Assembly (NCBI GenBank): GCA_949130485.1
Contig: OX422194.1
Coordinates: forward strand, 1,176,243 to 1,240,242
Direction: 5' to 3'
DNA from: Agelas oroides
Taxonomy: Eukaryota > Porifera > Demospongiae > Agelasida > Agelasidae
Length of the DNA stretch: 64,000 bases
Part shown: positions 1 to 8,330 of the stretch, in pieces
Position numbering within the stretch: the stretch's first letter is position 1
Layout: each line of letters starts with the position of its first letter
Translations under genes and position numbers: made by a program
Notes under the pieces: generated by a model
What the model saw: the letters and a program-made list of their open reading frames with translations, nothing else
What the model was told of the DNA's origin: nothing
Databases searched by the model: none

Positions 1-120
1 TACAAGAAGCTTCTACTGCTGCCTCTTGATCGCAGGGGCGGCTCTCCGGAAGTGGTTGGCCCCGCTCGTTTGGAGCCTATCTATCTACCTGGTATGCTGT
101 CAAACTTATCTTGTTCCATA

Positions 121-385
121 TGTGTGGCAGTCCCGTGTAGAAATCGAAGGTTATTCCGTCGCGTATTTCGATTGCCGCTGCGTTCAAAGCGCCTTATCGC
201 TGAACTTCCGTCCAGGGCGGCGCTCATACGCGCTTTGTAGACTCATTAGATATTCATGCATCTACAAAGTACGTATGAGCCCCGCCCTTAACGGAAGTTC
301 AGCGATACGGCGCTTTAAACGCAGCGATGCGATCGAAATACGCGACGGAATAACCTTCGATTTCTACACGGGACTGCCACATGTG
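121..385. repeat. Long inverted repeat (foldback/MITE-like)
   Basis: Two arms of about 120 bp (about 121-238 and 262-385) are reverse complements with scattered mismatches, separated by a short AT-rich loop. The arms are CpG-rich, unlike the flanks. The reading frame that crosses it encodes no recognisable domain and is a by-product of the palindrome. Confidence 0.8.
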
Positions 386-454
386 CTTATTATGCAGCCT
401 CAAAACAGGGGAGTTTCAATCACATTTGTGAATTACAGAATTGAATCAGATTAG

Positions 455-990
455 CACAAAAAAAAATCTATTTTAGGCTCAGGCGTACACTAACCATACC
501 TTAATGAATTTGTGGGGAGCGCAGCCAATCACAATCAAGCACACAGAAGCCTCCTAAATGCAGGAAGATAAGGAAGCTGGCTCAAATTTCATTGGAGGGA
601 GATAAGGTTTTACACTTGAAATGGAGAGCTTTAGAGAGAGAGAGTGTGTGTGACGTTTCCATGGAAATGTATTTAAACTTTATCCCTTATTGTGTTACTG
701 CTTGCAAATTGCAACAACAATTTATAGAGTTCGGAAGTAGCCCTTATTAGTGAAAAAGGAACACGGTTAAGGAAATATAGTAAATTGTGTGCATGTCGTT
801 AACACAAGAAGGGCAGTAAATAAATTGTGTTATGGTAGTGAAGATATACGAGTTGTATATGGAGTTGTGTGCGATTAAATTAGTAATCAAATTAGCACAA
901 ACTTGTTTATTTGAAAAGAGAGACATGTTGGTCTAAACAGGGGTGCTCGGAGCTTGTTCTAGCTCCGTCCTCGGATTCTCTCTCTTGTGA
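455..990. other. Intergenic, nothing recognised
   Basis: AT-rich sequence with a short GA/GT run near 630-650. I see no reading frame, RNA gene or repeat structure that I can name. Confidence 0.5.
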
Positions 991-1002
991 ACTGAATGAA
1001 CA

Positions 1003-1627
1003 GGCAGAGAGGAGGGAAATAGAGAGGAGAGAGGCTGAGAGGAGGGAGATAGAGAGGAGAGAGGCTGAGGCTGAGAGGAGAGACAGAGAAGAGAGACAGA
1101 GGAGGGAGACAGAGGAGGGAGATAGAGAGGAGAGAGGCTGAGGCTGAGAGGAGAGAGGAGGGAGACAGAGAAGAGAGACAGAGGAGGGAGACAGAGGAGG
1201 GAGACAGAGAAGGGAGACAGAGGAGGGAGATAGAGAAGGGAGACAGAGGAGGGAGACAGAGGAGGGAGACAGAGAAGGGAGATGAGACAGAGAAGGGAGA
1301 CAGAGAAGGGAGACAGAGAAGGGAGACAGAGGAGGGAGACAGATGAGACAGAGAAGGGAGACAGAGGAAGGAGACAGAGAGAAGGGAGACAGAGAAGGGA
1401 GACAGAGGAGGGAGACAGAGGAGGGAGACAGATGAGGGAGACAGAGAAGGGTGACAGAGAAGGGAGACAGAGAAGGGAGACAGAGAAGGGAGACAGAGAA
1501 GGGAGACAGAGAAGGGAGACAGAGAAGGGAGACAGAGGAGGGAGACAGAGGAGGGAGACAGAGGAGGGAGACAGAGGAGGGAGACAGAGGAGGGAGACAG
1601 AGGAGGGAGACAGAAGGGAGACAGAAA
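1003..1627. repeat. Purine-rich 13-bp minisatellite
   Basis: About 48 copies of a 13-bp unit of the form GGAGGGAGACAGA, with GAAGGGAGACAGA and GGAGAGAGGCTGA variants at the left. The plus strand is almost pure purine with a periodic C. The Arg/Glu-rich (+) and Leu/Ser/Pro-rich (-) frames across it repeat every 13 codons, as a 13-bp period predicts, so they are not genes. Confidence 0.95.
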
Positions 1628-1635
1628 ACCCCTAG

Positions 1636-2425
1636 TATGCTTATTTAATTTAGATAGTAAAACCAGGCGCCAAAGAGTGTGGCATTTCATGAGCTCATGG
1701 TGGAACTAATGAGTACAAATTAGAGCTACCACCTCAAAATGATTGGCATGTAACCATAGTGTTCTGTGAAGGGATGTAGGGCTGCAAACTACCCACTGTT
1801 ATTGGCCAGGCTTGACTAAAGGTAGCTTTATAAATAGCAACCTTTATCCTTCTTGCACTTTACCCTGTTGGCAGTTGCGTCAATAGATGGAATGTGCATG
1901 TAGTAAACATACGTACAGGTTGTGTATATTCATATTGTGTTGTTTATGATGAAGCTGTGGATTATTTATGGGGAAACTAGTCTATCAAGCCAGACCACCT
2001 TTCTCCCTGGTCTGGCTTGATAGACTAGAGGTAAACCGAGCGAACCCCACACAATGTGTAGTCTATGAAAATTTGTAGTATGTAAATATGTCTGTCTGCA
2101 ATTCCGTGCCATTATGTTAGACCGTACATGTGCATGACTTTCATTTCAAGTTCTGTTCTTTGTAAAACAAGTGCCTGCAGACACCGATTGCTTGGGCTGT
2201 CCTGTAGCTCCTAGCTTAGTACGAGGACATAAAGCTGGGACTGTGTTCGATATGTTGGGGAGGTTATAAATAAGCATGCTTAGGTGTACACTTGATAGCG
2301 TGTATTTAGCTGCAAGCACACCCAGATAAACATTGTAATTAGTCTCATTCCCAGACCCTCAGTATGGTATTCTGGGAACAAGACTACATTGTAATGTACT
2401 CTTGACAGCCACACACTCGGACGAG
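1636..2425. other. Intergenic with one short palindrome
   Basis: No gene is supported. The stretch holds the 52-bp palindrome at 1978-2029 and otherwise unremarkable AT-rich sequence. Confidence 0.5.
1978..2029. repeat. Short palindromic element
   Basis: Two 21-bp arms beginning CTAGTCTATCAAGCCAGACC are perfect inverted copies around a 10-bp loop. It resembles the short palindromic MITEs elsewhere in the window but has a different terminal sequence. Confidence 0.8.
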
Positions 2426-2427
2426 AA

Positions 2428-3232
2428 TTGATGACAGTAATCTTATAATGTTGTATGCACACTTCCCCCAGACAGGTCACAGCTCGTTTTAAGTGTAAAT
2501 GTTGCAAGCTTCAGAGCGCCCCTCATTTCAACCGTGACTACGCAATACAATATGACTACACTGTGAAACAGTACCTGTAGGGATGCATGCTGGTGTATGT
2601 GAAATTTGACCTCTATTGTGACATTATCGGACGACATATAGGGGATTGTGGGTGTAGGCGACTGTCCTATGGTTGTAGCTAAGTGGTCAGAACACTGGAA
2701 GCTCAAGCCAGGAGCCCTGGATTCAATTCCCAGCAAGTGCCAGCTTTTTTGTTTTTCTTGCTCAAACATTGGTCTTTACAGCCAAGTATTATACTCGATC
2801 ACTTATTCATACTGCAAGCAACAAACATGCAAATATTTCCGACAGAAATTTGCTAAAATGGAATGACAAGAATCCACTCAACAATTGTTAAATCCAATCA
2901 AAACCGACATCACAATGACACAGATAACTTAGAAATGTCAATGAAACTACCCAACACCATCCCATTCTTGCGTCACCGACAGCATGTTAGCACCTGATAA
3001 TTTTATAGTAGGGAAGGTCAAATTTCACATACACCAGCACGCATCCCTAAAAACTTTCCAGGTACTGTTTCGTAATGTAGTCATATTGCATTGCACAGTC
3101 ACGGTTGAAAGGAGGGGCGCTTTGATCCCGTCTGAAGCTTCTAACATCCCATCACCTTACACCAAACGTAATTAAAATGATCTGTGACCTGTCTGGGGGA
3201 AGTGTGCATACAACATTATAGGATTACTGTTG
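2428..3232. repeat. Large foldback element (about 0.8 kb)
   Basis: The left arm (about 2428-2637) and right arm (about 2990-3232) are diverged inverted copies. Both carry the same blocks in mirror order: a CAGACAGGTCACAG-type block, a block around GCGCCCCTC, and a block around ATGCATCCCTA. The centre contains a tRNA-derived SINE head at 2671-2750. Confidence 0.75.
2671..2750 (+). mobile_element. tRNA-derived SINE head
   Basis: The sequence GGTTGTAGCTAAGTGGTCAG resembles a tRNA A box. About 40 bp later GGATTCAATTCCC resembles a B box. Related heads occur on the minus strand near 14268-14359 and 44048-44128. The block does not fold as a full tRNA, so it is not called a tRNA gene. Confidence 0.65.
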
Positions 3233-3720
3233 CCTGAGGGCGTTGACAAAGGCGCCATAATGGATTATAACATTCTTATATTACTGGTATTGCAACCAAT
3301 TAGTGGATTCGTACCTCCAGATAGGCTCGCGGAATCTTGGCTAGGTCTGATGCAAAGGGAGAAAAAAATAAAAATAAAAAAGCTGATTTTATCAACAAAA
3401 AGTATATGTGCATGTAACCTCATTTCCAGGCCTCCATTTTTGATTTTTTTTTTTTTCTATGAAACTTTATGCATAATGCAAAGACACAAGAATAGTGAAA
3501 GTTCCCTAATATGTGCCCATAAAAATAAACTATGAGGAGTGAATATAATTCTTAAAAACAGAGTGCAGAAGAACTTTTTCGAGGGTCTTGTTCCGAGACT
3601 AAAGAGACACTAATGTTCGAGGAGCTTCTACCTATCATATGGATAAGGCCAGCCACCTGACTGAATTTGTGCATGAGATAGCGTCCCCATCTCCCGGTCA
3701 CCCCAATGCAGGTGATGAGG
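3233..3720. other. Intergenic, nothing recognised
   Basis: Short open frames only, with no splice-site or domain support. Poly-T and poly-A runs occur near 3361-3380 and 3444-3455. Confidence 0.4.
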
Positions 3721-3968
3721 CCAGTGTTGTTTCTAAAGCCAAAACTAAAATACATTGTAGTAAGGCATAAAACCTTTTAGTAATTAAAACTAAAACTAAA
3801 ATTGATGCTGCCTTAGTCCATTAATTAAAAACTACAACTTAACTACTTAAAAATCACCAAAAAACAGTAGTTAACTACTAGATTTAGTAATTAAAACTAC
3901 AACTAAACTAACAATTTGAACCTCCGGCCAAAACTACAAGTCCAAACACTGAACTAAAACAACACTGG
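3721..3968. mobile_element. AT-rich TIR element (ACTAAAA family), copy 1
   Basis: It starts CCAGTGTTGTTT and ends with the complement AAACAACACTGG. The interior is dominated by ACTAAAA-type words. Two related copies lie at 12716-12993 (opposite orientation) and 30358-30606, so this is a dispersed non-autonomous family. Confidence 0.8.
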
Positions 3969-4645
3969 ATGAGGCCTGGTATTGGCCAAAACACGTCCTG
4001 TGCAGTGGGTGACTTTGCATAACATGCATATATGTATAGGGGCATCCGTTTGACATCATGTATACTATATTTTCACCAATTTCTGCATATGTGCTGTCAT
4101 GTTAGCCTTGTTCCCAGGCCACTCCCAGATTTTATCTCACAGTTGTGGAGAAGCTGCGAGATAAAATCTGGGAGTGGCCTGGGAATGAGGTTACTGTCAT
4201 GTTGAGGGGTAAATAAATTATATGGTGAGCCTAATCTACAACTTGCTTCAAGGTACGGAGCATGCATTTCAGCTTCAACTTCAGAGAGCTACTACAGAGG
4301 CTTCACATCACATATTTATACAAGATACTGCAGTGAAGTAGTTTGATGTGCTAGTACAAATTAATGTTGCCTACATAAACAATGTGATGACATAAATGAA
4401 ATGCATGCCTTCTATTGTCTGGAACATCTAGTTTTACTGCATGAAGAAGGACCAACCTTTGGCTGAGTCCTAGTAGCTAGTTGTGTCAGGATCGTTCATA
4501 GCAAATTTCTCCTTAATTAATGAACAGATTATATACTTGCAAATGAAGATCCAGAAATGAGGCAAGGTGTGTATACAAGCTAGCAACGTGTGTGTGTGTG
4601 TGCAGAAGCTACCAACAACACTAATTCCTACAGTATAAATCTGAC
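3969..4645. other. Presumed intron or intergenic region downstream of PRXL2C-like exon 2
   Basis: This interval contains the palindromic MITE at 4102-4192 and a short GT run near 4590. I searched its minus strand for the remaining PRXL2C exons (central strand/helix motifs and C-terminal segment) and found nothing convincing. Confidence 0.4.
4102..4192. mobile_element. Palindromic MITE (GCCTYRTTCCCAGGCC family)
   Basis: The inverted arms read TTAGCCTTGTTCCCAGGCC inward from the left and GGCCTGGGAATGAGGTTA at the right. CTGTCATG occurs directly on both sides, an 8-bp target duplication. The core matches the element at 21133-21261. Confidence 0.85.
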
Positions 4646-5061
4646 CTTGGACATACTCCTGACACACATATCAAAGAAAGTGCTGCAGAAAGGTCAAGAA
4701 ATAGCCTTTGATGCATGTAGGTGTTAATTAGTGTAGACCCCCAGACCTATTTTACTGGTTAAAGGGGTCAGAAATCCACATTAGGTGTAACTGCAGAGTC
4801 TATGGGAGTGCAACCCCCCCCCCCCCCCCCCCCCCCCTTGTCCCCTTCCCTTATTCCTAGAATACACGCTTTAGGAGCATTATTCTATTTAATGCCTACC
4901 CGGACGAAGATTATAACGGTCTTCTGGTCCCTGTACAGTCCCCCAAACTCCAACTCGCTGCCCTCCCCGTCGAACACCTTCAGTTTTTCGGCTGCGGTGA
5001 ACCTCGCGGTTATATCGTCGCTGGATGGGGAAGAAACAGGGTCTTCGGGAGCAGTTGCCAT
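4646..5061 (-). CDS. PRXL2C/AAED1-like (SelU family) redox protein, first two exons, probable selenoprotein
   Basis: Exon 1 (5061-4900) encodes 54 residues ending in the family motif TVIIFVR. It is followed by donor GTAGGC and a 217-bp intron. Exon 2 (4682-4646, 37 nt) follows a TTTCTGCAG acceptor in phase 0 and reads HFL-TGA-YVCQEYVQ, then donor GTCAGA. Animal PRXL2C proteins have FVRHFLCYxCKEYV here, so the TGA (4673-4671) sits exactly at the first Cys of the CxxC redox motif, giving U-x-x-C. The family has a thioredoxin/peroxiredoxin-like fold, and SelU relatives use selenocysteine in some lineages (established). Sec decoding here is inference: later exons and a SECIS were not found, so a broken pseudogene remains possible. 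It diverges from the RhoGAP gene 126 bp away. Confidence 0.72.
4808..4837. repeat. Poly-C run in intron 1 of the PRXL2C-like gene
   Basis: An uninterrupted C run of about 28 bp on the plus strand (poly-G on the sense strand of the gene). Confidence 0.9.
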
Positions 5062-5187
5062 ATCTAACGAATAATTGGAACAAAATATTGAACTCCAAAA
5101 GGGGGGTGGGGCTCAAGCCGTGCAAAAAGTGAACAGTTTTCTTCTAACAAACTTCATGAAATTTCCTTCTTCTTGCTGCAGGTCGCA

Positions 5188-7242
5188 ATGGCTGCAGTAG
5201 CTTCAAACGAGATTGTGTTGGCGCCTGTTTCAAAACAAAAAAAGAAGCGGATCCTCCCTCCTCTAGTATCAGGAACACAAACGGGAAGCTACTCGCAAAA
5301 CCAGCAGCTGCAGAGAAAGAGATCGGACGTACAGCCTGACATGAACCGCCTTTCAAAGCTATCTCCCAATATCCTTGCCCAGTTGAAGGCAGTTGAGGTT
5401 GAAAACACTTTGACCCCTGCGCATATTTTTAAAGATCTCAAGGACACGGAGATTCCAAAGGGGAAAAAGATGAGCCAACTCACTTTGAAATCTGGCAAAA
5501 AGCTTGATATCTGTCTGGAGGAAGGAACGTTTAGAAGAATAGCAGGCATGAAGGAAACGACAGACGCTTCTGGTTCGTTCAAGATCCGAGTTGTTGAACT
5601 GGAGAGGGAGCCCGGAAGGAGTCTGGGGTTTTACATCAGGCAGGGAGATGGCTGGACCAGAGATGACGGGATATTTATCTCAAGGGTCAACCTTGGGAGT
5701 TTGGTGGAAACAAATGGCCTTCTCAGTATGGGTGATGAAATCTTGAAAGTAAACAACGTCAATGTTACAAGAATGCCGTTTGATGATGTTGTAGTGATTA
5801 TGCAGTACGTGAAGAAATTAGTTCTCACAATAAAAATCCTGACATCGGTTTCACTGACACGTACCCGACACCAAACCAGTTTCATCAGACAAAGACAGTC
5901 CCACACCGATTCAAAACTGACTGATTTTGAAGAAGATGCTAAGCAGAGCAGAAACACTCACAATAAAGAGGAAACATCTTCTCAACTTGCCAACACATCT
6001 GAATCAGAGTACGAAAGGCCTGACCATCCATATGAACGCATAGACTTTATACAAGAAAAGCCACCAGAAACCATCGCTAAAGATTTGAGCAGTCCTCCGG
6101 AACACAAACCGCCATTACCACCACTGACAAGCAATTCCATCTCAGAGGAATCTCTCCAGGCGGCTAGAGACGCTCAGAAGTCACGTAAGAGTACGGCGGA
6201 GGTTGAGGAGTCTTCGACTTTCAGCGAGTTCTCCACAGGGACACTAGTAACATCCATGGCTTCCCATGAGGTTCAATACTCTGGGATGCTTTCGGTCACC
6301 CTACATGGCTTACATAATACTGTGACTGTAGCAGATAAAACTACCAACATTGCTTGCACTATATCTGTTGGAGCTGTCCCCAAGGCAGAAGCACAGGTAG
6401 GTTTTGAAGATAAATCAGAAATGTTTCTTATTGATTTGGTAAATAATACTCACTTCACAATTTCGCTGACAAGTGGAGAGTTGACAGCATCCAAAAGTGT
6501 CCACTTAGTACAGCTCTTCTCCTCTCCAAATGACAGGGAATCTCGAAACATACTTCTGAATATCGAGCCTATTGGGAGACTTAAGGTTTCCCTAGAGTAT
6601 CAGCCTATGAGGGTAGCAGTTTCACGCATGATCCCACACGGTACCAGCCCCTCTGCGACCTCATTCAAAGAGTTCATTGATTCAAACCCAAGTCAATCTG
6701 GACTCCCACTTGTGGTGCAAAAGTCCATCCAAATTATAGAGCAGTACGGTTTGGAAACATCTGGATTATACAGCATGTGTGCTTCTGAAGACGCCAAAGC
6801 GGAAGCGTTTAATGCCACCCTTAGCCAAACGAAGAACCAGGCTGAGATTAAAGAGATAGTCTCTCGAGTTTCAGTGCATGCTTTCACTGGGGTACTCAAG
6901 GATTTCTTCCGCACCCTCCCTGAGCCTTTTTTCACAAACGATACCTGTTTGACTCTGACGGAAGCTGCAACCATGGAAAATGCGCAGAGTGTGATGGGGA
7001 AGTTTGTAGAATGCCTACCCGAAGAAGTACTCACAACACTACATTTCTTGCTCACTCATTTCAAAGACGTTTTTAAGCACTCGTCTGCTAATGGTGTCAC
7101 GGTGGATAGCCTGGCCAAAATGTTTGGTCCTTTGTTGCTGACTCCAACCTTAGATCCCACTGCTAAAGCCGATCCTCTCGCAGAAGATTTTGAGGCACAG
7201 GCAAACGTTCTGAAAATAATACTTTCTATGCAAACTGTATAA
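5188..7242 (+). CDS. SYD-1/RhoGAP100F-like PDZ-C2-RhoGAP protein, single coding exon
   Basis: An intact 684-residue frame from ATG 5188. Domains in order: a PDZ of the LGFYIR carboxylate-loop type (residues about 131-219), a C2-like domain (about 364-475) and a RhoGAP domain (about 491-668). This architecture is that of SYD-1 (nematode) and RhoGAP100F (Drosophila), presynaptic scaffold/Rho regulators at the cell cortex. The helix with the catalytic arginine reads ETSGLYSMCAS, with Ser (residue 529) where active RhoGAPs have Arg. The LKDFFRTLPEPF helix is present. GAP activity is therefore doubtful. The coding region lacks introns, unlike neighbouring genes. A CTGCAG directly before the ATG looks like a splice acceptor, so a 5'-UTR exon may exist. 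It converges with BTBD19. Confidence 0.9.
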   Translation: MAAVASNEIVLAPVSKQKKKRILPPLVSGTQTGSYSQNQQLQRKRSDVQPDMNRLSKLSPNILAQLKAVEVENTLTPAHIFKDLKDTEIPKGKKMSQLTLKSGKKLDICLEEGTFRRIAGMKETTDASGSFKIRVVELEREPGRSLGFYIRQGDGWTRDDGIFISRVNLGSLVETNGLLSMGDEILKVNNVNVTRMPFDDVVVIMQYVKKLVLTIKILTSVSLTRTRHQTSFIRQRQSHTDSKLTDFEEDAKQSRNTHNKEETSSQLANTSESEYERPDHPYERIDFIQEKPPETIAKDLSSPPEHKPPLPPLTSNSISEESLQAARDAQKSRKSTAEVEESSTFSEFSTGTLVTSMASHEVQYSGMLSVTLHGLHNTVTVADKTTNIACTISVGAVPKAEAQVGFEDKSEMFLIDLVNNTHFTISLTSGELTASKSVHLVQLFSSPNDRESRNILLNIEPIGRLKVSLEYQPMRVAVSRMIPHGTSPSATSFKEFIDSNPSQSGLPLVVQKSIQIIEQYGLETSGLYSMCASEDAKAEAFNATLSQTKNQAEIKEIVSRVSVHAFTGVLKDFFRTLPEPFFTNDTCLTLTEAATMENAQSVMGKFVECLPEEVLTTLHFLLTHFKDVFKHSSANGVTVDSLAKMFGPLLLTPTLDPTAKADPLAEDFEAQANVLKIILSMQTV

Positions 7243-7725
7243 GTCGCAACAGCAAGAGTATTTCCACCCTCAATATGTTTTGTATTTATCTTGTCTGATC
7301 GATGTGCATCTATTTGTTTGCAGAAAAGTTAGAGTATGTGTCTACCTGGTGGAAATTATATTGACATTGTGCACTTTAGCATACACACAATTGATCATCT
7401 GCCCCAATCGGTTGGTGGCTCTGCATTTTGTGAAGGTTTCTACATGCATGCACCCAAGTGTATTAGAGTATAAGTCTACGTAGCCTCGTACCCAGGAGTC
7501 TGGGTACGAGGCTATGTCTACAGTGGAAAACTCCATTACAATGACTTTAGCATACACTTGCACAATTATATTATATATCTCTGACTTGATGCAGTATACC
7601 ATGGAGATGTATAAGCTATGTAGTACTGTGATGAACAGGTAAGTGAGTTAGTGCCAGTTGTTTTTATGAAATGAACCCTCCTTGCCATAGTATGGTGATG
7701 TCATTGTTAATGTAGGAGCAGTATG
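7243..7725. other. Convergent intergenic gap (RhoGAP / BTBD19 3' ends)
   Basis: Presumed 3' UTRs of both genes. It contains one short palindromic MITE (7481-7514). No further gene seen. Confidence 0.6.
7481..7514. mobile_element. Minimal palindromic MITE
   Basis: A nearly perfect 34-bp palindrome, TAGCCTCGTACCCAG to CTGGGTACGAGGCTA with almost no loop. The flanks share GTCTAC, a partial 8-bp target duplication. Confidence 0.85.
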
Positions 7726-8275
7726 TCATTGTGGTGCCAGTCCCAGCACTTTGAGGGATGGTCTCGGCTGGGTGCCTGCTCGGGGGCGTGTCTGGGCATT
7801 GGTGGGATCCACCTCCCTTAGAGCGTGGAACTTCCATGCTCCTGAGATCAGACTCACCTTGTATGTGTGTGTTGAGAGGAGTGTGAGTTGGGGGGGAGAG
7901 AAAGAAAATTCTTTTTAAGAAGGAGGCTGTGAAGAGATCATGGATAGCCCCTTTTCCCAGGCTCTTTTAAAGTTGGGAGAACCTGGAAATGAGGCTATCA
8001 TCAATGGGTGTGAAGGGTCCTTACGATGAGTGAAACTTACTTACATGACATTATGCACATACAGTAGTGGAACAAGACCACAAACACGAGTGGTCTGAAT
8101 AGAACATGCAGACTAACGTACTGGGATGTACTCTTTCTTTTGGTTCTCTTTCTCGACCTGGCTGAGTTTTGCTGGGTCCAGTAAGGGGAAGCGAACGTTG
8201 CAGATCACCTCCCTTGCTACCTCACCCAATGTGGCACCCGTCACCACCTGGGGAGTGTGTGTGTGTGTGTGTATG

Positions 8276-8330
<55 letters not shown>

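Noticed and set aside
26-454. 142-codon plus frame
   Set aside because: It spans both arms of a foldback repeat and shows no domain or splice support.
959-1690. 243-codon Leu/Ser/Pro-rich minus frame
   Set aside because: It arises from the 13-bp minisatellite. Composition is wholly dictated by the repeat.
2671-2750. A functional tRNA gene
   Set aside because: Promoter-like boxes are present but acceptor and anticodon stems do not pair.
3552-3755. Possible PRXL2C third exon (IHMIGRSSSNIS resembles the IVIGQSS region)
   Set aside because: The resemblance is short, and phase and splice sites do not fit the end of exon 2.
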